Assembly (NCBI GenBank): GCA_047967505.1
Contig: CM106538.1
DNA length: 64,000 nt
Direction: 5' to 3' (one strand)
Source of the DNA: Dipteris shenzhenensis
Lineage: Eukaryota > Polypodiophyta > Polypodiopsida > Gleicheniales
This document shows, piece by piece, positions 55,924 through 64,000 of the stretch. How positions within the stretch are numbered: position 1 is the first letter of the stretch; each line of letters starts with the position of its first letter. The notes under the pieces were generated by a model that was not told the origin of the DNA, made no database searches, and saw nothing but the letters and a program-made list of their open reading frames with translations. A program made the position numbers and the translations under genes.

Positions 55924-56942
55924 TTATTTATTCTCAACCATATTCAGCCACCTCTGAAAGCATAAGAACACTTCAGATTTGGCTTTTAAAGCATATACCC
56001 AGAAATATCTAGTGAAGTGATCAATGAGAGTCATGAAATATTTGTACCCCCCAATGGCATTTGTCCTCATTGGGCCACAGACATCACTGACTAGCTGCAA
56101 TTTCCTTTGTGAGAGTTTTGGACAATTCTTTTGAAAAGGAAACCGATGCATCTTACCCAAAAGACAACCCTCACACACATGTTTGGAAACTGTGTGAGTT
56201 TGAGGTACATCATTTGCCATCTGCTGTGAATGTAGCTTTGCAAGAGCTCTAGAATTGAGATGACCCATTCTCTCATGCCAAAGATGAGTTTCAGCAAGCT
56301 GTGAATCTGAAATAGCAAATGAGCATCATTAGCAGTAAAGAGTGCATCAACTTTGGAGGGATCAAATGAGCAATGGACAGCCCATGCCCAATCATCCTGG
56401 AGAGCATGTGCATGTGAAGCATCTGCTGGCTCATGGGATTCAGTTGCATGTGAGGCATTAACTGTCAACTTTGCTTTCTTTTTCTCAGAAGCAGTGTGCT
56501 TCCTGCATTCTGAAATGTCATGTTTAGGCTTGCGACAATAGTTGCATCTTTTCTTCTTTGACTTATCTGCTGTATTTTTAGATGCATTGGAGGAATTGCC
56601 ACTGCTATGCGCACATTTAGGCTTGCCCATAGGCTTGGAAGCCTTGCCTCTTCCTGTCTGCTGTGAAGCAAATGCATGATTAGGAATAATGGCTTGTATA
56701 TTAGCACGACTTTTCTCTTGCTGCAAAAGCAAAGTAACTGGCTGATCAAAAGACTAGTGGTCTGGATTACCCATGGCCACTAACCGAAGGGTTGTAGCAA
56801 ACCCTTGATATGTATCTGGTAGTCCATTCAATGTGGTATTGACAAGCTGAGAATTTGGCACCACCTCATCAATATTGGCAAGTTGTTCCATGAGGTTCTT
56901 GACCTTTGTCAGGCATGCATCCATAGAATCATCTTCATTCAT
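55924..56942 (-). pseudogene. Copia-2 gag, zinc knuckle and integrase N-terminus
   Basis: 56942-56754: gag (DACLTKVKNLMEQLANIDEV, LVNTTLNGLPDTYQGFATTL). 56732-56330: zinc knuckle C-x2-C-x4-H-x4-C (CNYCRKPKHDISEC), complete. 56268-55924: GHLNSRALAKLHSQ and CEGCLLGKMHRFPF (HHCC region), then VSDVCGPM and KYFMTLIDHFTRYFWVYALK of the integrase core. The protease motif between is not evident. Confidence 0.9.
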
Positions 56943-57229
56943 TCTGACTTCCTACAACTGTCTTCTTAAAAATGCAACACGTGCCTCATTGCGAATCTGA
57001 TAAAGAGAAGCCAATTTGTCCCAAGCATCCTTTGCTGTCCTGCAAGACTGGATGTGTGGAATAGTCTCCAATCTGACCCACTGTATTGCAATCAAACAAG
57101 AAATTGCAGACTAAATCCCAAATCTCTAGTGTTCTTGCAAGAAGTTGCAACTAGAGGGGATGAAAGATATTGAAAGCCCCAAATTTGCCAATGTCCTGCA
57201 AAAGCCCCAACACTAGTTCACAGCCAATC

Positions 57230-57700
57230 CCAAAACAGATACGGAACCTGAAGACAGCTTCGCACGTGTAAAACTGTACGGAACTCTCGGGACAAGTACA
57301 AGCTGTACGGATAGCTCTTGTACGGATGTATGGAGCAGATCCAATGTACGGTGTACGGTGTAGGTATGGAGCAGGTATGTGATTGTACGTATGCAGGTAC
57401 GATATACGGAACAATACGGAATCCAATGTACGGCACATGTACAATGTACGGAGGCTGTACGGAATGTAAGTGCGAAACCTTCTGTACGACTGTACGGAAG
57501 ATATAGGCGCAGTACTTTTGCTGTACGGAAGCCTGGTGTACGGAATCACAGGTGTAAGCAAGTCTTCACGTGGCTGTATGGCGACGTAGGTACGGAGTGA
57601 GTACAGAACGCAGTAGTGAGCAATACGGAATGTTTCGTATGGCGGGTGTCCTGTGTGCAGGTTGTTTGTACGGACGTCCATACAGTCGTACGGACTGTAC
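57230..57700 (-). promoter_or_regulatory. GTAC-rich leader of copia-2
   Basis: About 22 GTAC cores in 430 bp, most as TCCGTACA on the sense (minus) strand, between the primer-binding site and gag. Copia-1 has about 11 in the same place (20720-20960). TNCGTACAA is the site of SBP-domain factors, which also act in copper response; a link is inference. GTAC is palindromic, so RNA pairing or dimer formation is another option. Confidence 0.6.
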
Positions 57701-57997
57701 GGATGGAGGAGCAGGTAGGTTGAGGGAGCTGGTGCAAGTCTAGGAGCAGGAGACGAGTCAAACGTGGCTCTGATACCACTGAAGGATCGTTAAAGTAAGA
57801 GAGTGCAAGGTACAGAGAGTCGATAGATGAAGAGCCATCACGTCAACTAGTGTAGTAGAATAGAGAAGTACATAGTACTTATACTTAGACCCTAGGACTA
57901 AGTGTCCTAGGGATCACATAGGACTAAGTGTCCTATGTGGCATAAAAGGCATATAATAAACTAAGTGCCTATAACTATGCCTACAAGGCACATACTA

Positions 57998-58251
57998 GGG
58001 CCCATAGGGCATCACTAGAACCGGGAGAAGATGGCCTACAGAGACCTGGTTACACAAATGGGACGAGGCTTTCGCCATTTGTGAAATCAAGAATGATATG
58101 AAGAAAATCCGCGAGGCCACCCACAGGGCCCATAGGGCATCACTAGAATTGGGAGAAGATGGCCTACAGAGACCTGGTTACACAAATGGGACGAGGCTTT
58201 CGCCATTTGTGAAATCAGGAATGATATGAAGAAAATCCGCGAGGCCACCCA
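57998..58251. repeat. Tandem duplication of about 126-128 bp across a copia/gypsy junction
   Basis: The unit starts GGGCCCATAGGGCATCACTA inside the copia-2 LTR, crosses the LTR end at 58040 and runs to GAGGCCACCCA in gypsy gag (58123); it repeats to 58251. The second copy therefore includes a stray 40-bp LTR end. Confidence 0.9.
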
Positions 58252-58729
58252 TATGTTTAATGAGGCAGTAGATAGGTGGTGGACAAAACAGTAGAAAGAT
58301 GGAGTGGAATCCACTACTTGGGAGGGGTTTAAAACAGAATTTAGCAAATTCTCCTTACCTCCTAACGAAGCATCTCGAGCTTGGGATCAGTATCGAAACC
58401 TTCGTCAGAGAAATTTATCAGTGGCGGAATACACTGATAAGTTGAGAGAAAGTGTAATGAAAGTTTATGAACCTCTACCTCAGTCAATCCAGGTAAAAGA
58501 TTTTATCTTTGGATTGAATGATCGAATCAAGATGGAAGTTCGGGTTAAGTACGCGAACACGCTAGATGAAGCATTTGCCATAGCCTTGAACTATGAGGAT
58601 ACCAAAGAGAATATACCAAGTGGGTTTGTGCAGGTTGGGACTCGGTATGATTACTCGAAGAAAACGGGGTTTAAGAAGAAGTGGATCAGCACAGGGAGTG
58701 CTTCACAGTCTAGTGGTGAAGCCATGTAG
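58167..58729 (+). pseudogene. Gypsy-P gag capsid region
   Basis: WEGFKTEFSKFSLPPNEASR, WDQYRNLRQRNLSVAEYTDK and VKDFIFGLNDRIKMEVRVKY match the retrotransposon gag (capsid) domain. The open part is 141 codons (58304-58729) and stops at TAG before the zinc knuckle region. The upstream part of gag is at 53040-53301, split off by copia-2. Confidence 0.9.
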
Positions 58730-59116
58730 GCGAAGCCAGTTGAGACTCCTAAACCAAGTACCACCATTGGAATGAAAAGAAAAGTAACACCAATGGCAGT
58801 CCGGGCTTGGTCGAAGTCTTCTTTGAACCTAGAGCAAAGAGAAAAAGCGAGGAGAGAAGACTTGTGTTTTGGATGCCTTCAGCCTCATCAGTGGAAAGAT
58901 TGTCCATGAAACAAGGATCGTCGGATGGCTGAGATGGTGATCTCAGAATGTGACGTGGAAATGGAGAGAAGTCCCAAAGCAGAACAGATGCAGATTCAGC
59001 TAGCAGGATCTTCTCAAAGGTCAGTACCTGTGTTGTTATGTGTGTCTGTTGCTAAGCTAGTAACTAGTGCACCTGATAATGTCTTGTGAAAGCTCGCAAC
59101 AACAGGGTATACAGTT

Positions 59117-60500
59117 TTGAACGATACGGAGTTAATTAAGATGAAGGGACAAGTAGCTTATCATGACGTCAGTGTGTTGTTTGACTCTGCATCAACGTAT
59201 AATGTAATTAACTCCAAGCTTGTAAAGAGGCTGAAATTAAAGACTAGCCCATCTGACTATGCATATACAATCAGAATGGTAGATGGAAGTTCAATTGAAG
59301 TATGGGACCAAAGGGTTACCCAATTGGAACTTTGAATTCAGGACTATGTTGAGAAGCTTGATTTTGAAATGACAAAGCTTGCTCATGTAGACATAGCCTT
59401 GGGTAAGGCTTGACATTCTAGGAATAATCCAGCCATAGATTGGAAAAAGCACATTTATCAATTCAAGATGAATGATGTGCTATATGTCTTGTGAGGTGAA
59501 AAAGATATACCTCAAGGACCGTTGGTTTCCGCAATGGAAGTTCGAAAAGCTCAAGATATAGCGTCGGTAGAGCGGATTGATGGTCCTTCGGCTAGCACTG
59601 ATGTTACCCAAAATGAAGAGATGGTCAAGTTGGCTGATCAAATAGCAGAGGAGTTCTCTGATTATTTTAGGGATGAGTTATCTCATGGGTTAGCTCCAGA
59701 GCGGAATGTCCAGCATAAGATTGAACTAATCCCGGGGGCAGAACTTGTAAATAGATCTCCCTATAGGTTAAGTTTTACCGAAGAAGCAGAGGTACGAAGA
59801 CAACTGGAAGAATACCTCAAGCTGGGGTAGATTCAACCCAGTTTCTCACCTTTTGCTTCGCCAATGATTTAAAAAAAAAAGATGATACTTTTTGCCTTTG
59901 TATAGATTTCAAAGCGTTGAATAATATCACTATTAAGCATAGGTATCCGATGGCTCAGATTGATGATTTACTAGATGGAATACATGGGGCTGTAATTTTC
60001 AGTAAGATAGATTTTAAATGTGGCGACCATCAGATCTGTATTAGAGACGAGGATGTGCATAAAACCGTTTTTAGAAGCAGGTTTGGACATTATGAGTTTT
60101 TGATAATGCCGTTTGGACTTACCAATGCTCCAGCTATATTCGTCATGCTTATGAACGATTTACTACGTCATGAAGTTTGTAGTATATTTATTGACGATAT
60201 TCTTGTGTTCAGTAAAAGTATTGTTGAGCATCACGAATACTTAAGAATAGTGTTTAATACTTTAAGAAAAGCCAGTCTTTTATGTAAATAAAAAGAAAAT
60301 TGTACTGTGTATGGCAAGACTTGAATATTTAGGATTCATTATTACTCCTGAGGGGGTAGAAATAGATCCAAAGAAAGTGGCGGCGATACTGACTTGGCCT
60401 ATCTCTCAGAGTTTGACCGCTTTGCAATCATTCTTGGAATTTGTCGAATTTTATCGAAGGCATATCAAAGGATATCCCGAAATAGTATGCCATTGATTGA
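59117..60500 (+). pseudogene. Gypsy-P protease and reverse transcriptase
   Basis: Protease 59117-59335: VSVLFDSASTYNVINSKLVK, with DSA instead of the usual DSG/DTG. RT: CIDFKALNNITIKHRYPMAQ, FSKIDFKCGDHQI, FLIMPFGLTNAPAIF and IFIDDILVFSKS (catalytic DD intact). Stops and frameshifts at about 59340, 59830-59870 and 60290. Confidence 0.9.
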
Positions 60501-60562
60501 TCTGACCTCAGATAAAGTACCTTTTATATGGGGACAGAATCAACAGGAGAGTTATAACACAT

Positions 60563-61550
60563 GTGGTCTCAGGACCGGTGTTAAAAATAGTTGATCCCCA
60601 GATACCGTTTTTCCTTGAAACTGATGCAAGTGGCATTGTGGTAGGAGCAGTTCTTCTCCAAGAGGGAAAGCGAGTAGCCTTTGAAAGCAACAAGCTTTCT
60701 CCCTCTCAACAAAATTGGCCAACTCATGAATCAGTTGTATGCTGTTGTTGATGCTTAGAAAACGTGGAGACATTATTTGTATGGGTTAGAGTTTTATGTT
60801 GATGTTGATCATGATACTCTGAAACATTTTTGTAAACAACCGGACTTGAGAGGCCGCCAAGTTAGGTGGGCAGAACTCATACAGGAGTTTAACTTGACGA
60901 TTCGGTACCAAAGAGGGAAGGATAATAAAGTTGCAGATGCGTTGTCACGTATTATGCATAATATGAGTTTCGCGGTATTAGAGAGTGCTCTAATGACCGA
61001 GATTAGAGAAACTCAAAAGGTGGACGAGTTCGTCCAGAGCCTTTGGCATAAGGCTCATGTATTTAAACCCAGGGAAAAGGGTGACCTGGCATCTAGAAAA
61101 GGCAAAACTTATGCAATATATACCATAAGAGATGGTATGCTGAAAAGAAATGGCAAGGTAGTAGTACCTAATCAGAATGATCTCAGGCAGAGAGTCATTC
61201 AACAATGCCATGATAGCCCATGTGCGGGACATCCAAGAGTTGAGAAAACGTATGATCTTGTGAAGCGAGATTTCTTTTTGCCAAAAATGAAAAAACATAT
61301 TCATGAATATGTGACACGTTGTTTTTCGTGTTAGGTAAGTAAGGCAGAGTGGGTGAAGCCACCTGGACTTTTACAACCTTTGGAAATACCACTAGGTAGG
61401 TGGGAGAGTATTTCCGTGGACTTTATTGTAGGTCTGCCTACGACACAAGGTGGATATGATTCTATCCTTGTAATAGTTGATCGTCTTATCAAGATGGCTG
61501 TTTATTTGACGTATTTTAGTAAGCACTGGGTTTGCCCAAGAGACTCCACG
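60563..61550 (+). pseudogene. Gypsy-P RNase H and integrase start
   Basis: RNase H: FFLETDASGIVVGAVLLQEG, then after a shift LEFYVDVDHDTLKHFCKQPD and LTIRYQRGKDNKVADALSR. Integrase: QQCHDSPCAGHPRVEKTYDL, FLPKMKKHIHEYVTRCFSC (HHCC zinc-binding region; stop TAG directly after), then ISVDFIVGLPTTQGGYDSIL with the first catalytic Asp. The frame breaks at about 61550. Confidence 0.9.
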
Positions 61551-61800
61551 GGTCTTTAGAAACCCAGTATAGCTGCTTATGCTTGGGCATTGACGACATA
61601 AGTGTTTCTTTGCTTGCTAAGTATGTCTTCCTTTTGTTTTTCATTAAAGTTTTTGTTTACCTCTTTTTTCTTCTCTTTCATTTTCTCTTTTATATTCTTT
61701 GTAGATTTTTGATCTTTAGAACAACAAAAAATCTAAATTTGTATGATTGGACTTATTCCAGTCTTACAAAGGTATATATTAGAGCATATGTGTCATTGAG
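61550..61800. mobile_element. Repeat inserted in, or replacing part of, the integrase core
   Basis: 61555-61620 (AAACCCAGTATAGCTGCTTA, TGCTTGGGCATTGACGA) matches 48735-48800, and 61640-61790 matches 45650-45790. Integrase sequence between the first Asp and LLEFAYDRKHSSTGFSTFEL is missing, so a deletion accompanied it. Confidence 0.6.
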
Positions 61801-61805
61801 GCAAC

Positions 61806-62480
61806 ATACATAGGACAAGTGGTTACCACTGTTAGAATTTGCCTATGATAGAAAACATTCCTCTACAGGGTTTAGTACGTTTGAGCTGAACTATGGTTAT
61901 AGATCAGTAAATTTAATTACAGTTGGAGTATCTCAGAAAGTGCCTAGTGCTGCGAACTTTGTGATTCAGATGCGGGAGATGCTAGCACTTGCGAGAGCTA
62001 ACATCCGTCAAGCTATGGATAGAGCTAAGGTGTATGCGGATGAAAACATATCCGTTAGAGAATTTAAGGAAGGAGAAAAAGTTTTTCTCAGAGTTCCTTC
62101 GCACTCTAAGTCTTTGACTGCAGGAGAGTATGCTAAGTTATCACCTCGATATTATGGGCCCTGGTTAATTCTAAAAAGAATAGGCAAGGTAGCCTATAAA
62201 TTAGAATTACCACAGGGTTGTAAGGTGCACCCAGTGTTTCATGTTTCTCGTTTAAAGAAATTTTTGCATACATGTGACTCACCAATCGAGGGTATTGTTT
62301 TGTTTCAGGAGATAGAGGATAATGCAGGACGTAAACCAACAAGAATCCTGGACCGAGGAACAATGCAAGTATGCAATCGGAAGATACCCACGGTGTTGGT
62401 TGCATGGCATGGTTTACCTCTATCAGAAGCTACTTAGGAATCCGTATACCAGTTACGGAGAGTGTTCCCAAACTTTATCA
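61806..62480 (+). pseudogene. Gypsy-P integrase C-terminus and chromodomain
   Basis: LLEFAYDRKHSSTGFSTFEL, ANIRQAMDRAKVYADENISV, EGEKVFLRVP, LSPRYYGPWLILKRIGKVAY and KVHPVFHVSRLKKF form the usual end; VLVAWHGLPLSEAT*E is the chromodomain with TAG for the Trp codon. The 165-codon frame from 61940 is intact up to that stop. Confidence 0.9.
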
Positions 62481-62622
62481 TTGAGGACGCTGGTGCATGA
62501 AGAGGGAAGGAATGTTTTGTTACCTACCACATGGAGTGTGGATTGCCATGGGACAGTGTTGGTTGCCTCGCATTGATTTAAGAGAAGAGGCACAATGTCT
62601 CCTTATCAGGGTGATAGATAGG

Positions 62623-63363
62623 CATTAGGAAAAAAGGGAGCTCATTTTGGGGCCCTGTAAGAAATTCACTATTTTCTCTTTTCTCTCTCTATAAAAGCAA
62701 GAAAATATAGATACTTGCATGAGAAATGTCAGTGTGAAAAGGAATAAATATATTCTTTCACATGCTTTACATTCAATGTTCATATAAGAGCAACACTTTT
62801 CTGTGCAGAATTTGGTGATTCTGACACCGCAGACGCGTCCGGAACGGCCCAAAACCCCAAGAACGGCACTGGAAACGCTGGAATCGGACATCCGGAGGCC
62901 CGGAAACGGCCAAAAAAGGCCGAAAAACGCGATTTGCAGAAAAACGCGATTTGGTACTTTTGAAATCCAGCGTTTCCAGTGCCGTTCTTGGGGTAATCTC
63001 CAAAGTACCAAATCGCGTTTTTCTGCAAATCGCGTTTTTCAGCCTTTTTTGGCCGTTTTCGGGCCTCTGGATGTCCGATTCCAGCGTTTCCAGTGCCGTT
63101 CTTGGGGTTTTGGGCAGTTCCGGACGCATCTGCGGTGTCAGAATCACCGAATTCTGCACAGAAAATAAATGTTTTAAAGATTCAAATTAGATCACCTCAT
63201 TAATGTGACATGCTTCTACGAACATATAATACTATTTCTTTTTCTTATTTTCATCTTCTTTTGTTGAATTTTCAACGTTACGTTGGCCCACTCCTGATTG
63301 GTTGAGAGCCTATTTTCTCTCTCTTCTAAAAGGCCCCAAAATGAGCTTCCTTTTTTTCTAATG
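62623..63363 (-). mobile_element. 741-bp non-autonomous derivative of the 16-kb transposon
   Basis: Ends CATTAGGAAAAAAGGGAGCT and its near-complement (63334-63363). The left end continues like the right end of the 16-kb element and the right end like its left end (CAACCAATCAGGAGTGGGCC against CCACCAATCACAAGAGGGCC), so it is the same element in reverse orientation with the genes lost. No target duplication is clear. It sits after the chromodomain of gypsy-P. Confidence 0.85.
62801..63161. repeat. Large foldback inside the 741-bp element
   Basis: Arms of about 160 bp (62801-62960 and 63001-63161) with a 40-bp loop; nearly perfect, GC-richer than the surroundings. The loop holds a further copy of CCAGCGTTTCCAGTGCCGTT from the arm. 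Open frames on both strands here are shadows of this palindrome. Confidence 0.92.
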
Positions 63364-64000
63364 TAGTGTGTATGGCTTTTGTAGGTGTTGTGCGAGCTCT
63401 TTGTGAGCCTATGCATGTGTAAAGCCTTTGTAGCTTATTACTGAAGACTTATAAACCTCCACAACAAGCACAGTAGTGATGCGTGGAGGTCTCTAAGTAT
63501 TTCTTAAATATTAATATAAAGCTTTAACTCAATTCTGTACTGTCATTTTATGTGTTGCTTACTTATGCTAGCTTCTATCTCTGATTGCCAACAGTGTTGT
63601 GCGTCCATTTTGTCTTTGACGTTGTGCGTCCCTTTTGCCTTTGATGTAGGGAGAGACTCTTGAGGCTCACCATTAGACAGGGAGCTGTACAACAAAGGCT
63701 AGTGCTCGCAAAGTGGACACCATGAGAGGGGAAGACAAGAGAAAAGGGAGCAAGAGAGAGTGAGAGTGACACAATAGTGCAGGTGTGAAGTGATGAGTGA
63801 GTCACACCACAAACTCACTTAAGTTTTATTAGGATTAGGTTTACCCTATGACTGTCTTAAGACAGTCATAGGTGTCCTAACTTTAATTCTTTAATATAAG
63901 GGTAGGCAATGTGCCTTTACCCCAACAACCTCCCACCTAAAGGCCAATGTGCCTAAAGGGGAGAAAAGAATAAAAATACAGCAATATACAGTTACTGTAT
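63364..64000. other. Right-edge sequence, probable LTR retroelement piece
   Basis: No gene. A perfect 26-bp palindrome lies at 63847-63872 around CTGTCTTAAGACAG. CAACCTCCCACCTAAAGGCC near 63925 resembles an antisense polypurine tract next to a copia LTR. Cut by the window edge. Confidence 0.35.

Larger units (their letters stand above)
53302..58040 (-). mobile_element. Ty1/copia element (copia-2), near complete
   Basis: LTRs 53302-53563 and 57780-58040 (about 261 bp), minus reading TGTAGGCC...CCTTCA; flanks GAGAT/GAGAC form the target duplication in gypsy-P gag. Primer-binding site TGGTATCAGAGC is at 57767-57778 (minus) and a G-rich polypurine tract at 53564-53575. Inside in minus order: GTAC-rich leader, gag with zinc knuckle, integrase, reverse transcriptase, RNase H. 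It has all domains, but stops and frameshifts split the polyprotein into at least six frames. Same family as copia-1. Confidence 0.95.
49890..62600 (+). mobile_element. Degenerate Ty3/gypsy element (gypsy-P) with nested insertions
   Basis: Order on the plus strand: primer-binding site 49893; leader to about 50940; LINE insertion; gag start 53040-53301; copia-2 insertion; gag 58167-58729; protease 59117-59335; reverse transcriptase 59522-60500; RNase H 60563-60960; integrase 60960-61550; repeat insertion about 61550-61800; integrase end and chromodomain 61806-62480. Frameshifts and stops occur in every domain. No matching 3' LTR is visible before the 741-bp transposon at 62623. Pieces of the same family lie at 1-1560. 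Confidence 0.85.

Noticed and set aside
57151-57779. Open frames on both strands rich in Tyr, Arg and Thr
   Set aside because: They arise from the repeated TGTACGGA motif in the copia leader.
62773-63190. Overlapping open frames on both strands rich in Arg, Pro and Thr
   Set aside because: They mirror each other because the region is a large palindrome; both strands give the same protein-like text.

Overview
This is land-plant nuclear DNA: GT-AG introns, two recognisable host genes, and most of the rest made of transposable elements nested inside each other. Introns of 5 and 12 kb, and a last visible intron running off the window, point to a large-genome plant such as a fern or a gymnosperm. 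That placement is inference; no marker here settles it.

Layout. 1-1560: a rearranged Ty3/gypsy fragment, inverted at about 520. 1855-2900: an LTR-like segment with a TATA module. 3026-3439: the C-terminus of a LINE. 4226-4875 (minus): the first two coding exons of a plant poly(ADP-ribose) glycohydrolase; later exons are not found. 7396-23369: a 16-kb DNA transposon with terminal inverted repeats, carrying several decayed multi-exon genes and interrupted by a small Ty1/copia element. 26116-47018 (plus): eight exons of a cation-diffusion-facilitator zinc transporter of the MTP5 type, whose introns hold LINE, gypsy and copia insertions; its C-terminal exon lies outside the window or was lost. 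49890-62600: a degenerate plus-strand gypsy element broken by a LINE, a copia element with both LTRs, and a short repeat. 62623-63363: a 741-bp non-autonomous derivative of the 16-kb transposon, with a large foldback.

The most notable content is the 16-kb transposon. Between its ends lie, in order: (i) an unknown plus-strand gene (7.87-9.47 kb); (ii) a minus-strand gene (13612 to 11721) that begins exactly like histone H3 (M-ARTKQTAR), continues with a recognisable H3 histone fold and, after introns, ends in a Ulp1/SENP-like C48 cysteine protease; (iii) about 15 imperfect hairpins of about 65 bp (13721-16345); (iv) a second unknown plus-strand gene (16.3-16.8 kb); (v) a minus-strand multi-exon gene (22.8-17.15 kb) with a C-x2-C motif, the best candidate for the transposase. 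Both ends match the two ends of the 741-bp element, so the boundaries are defined by two independent copies. I know of no described element that encodes an H3-Ulp1 fusion. This copy carries stops and frameshifts and is probably dead, so function would have to be tested on other copies.

Relative order of events: copia-1 inserted into the candidate transposase (5-bp duplication ACCTT); gypsy-A inserted into a LINE (TCGGG) inside an MTP5-type intron; copia-2 inserted into the plus-strand gypsy gag (GAGAY), and a 126-bp tandem duplication later copied across that junction.
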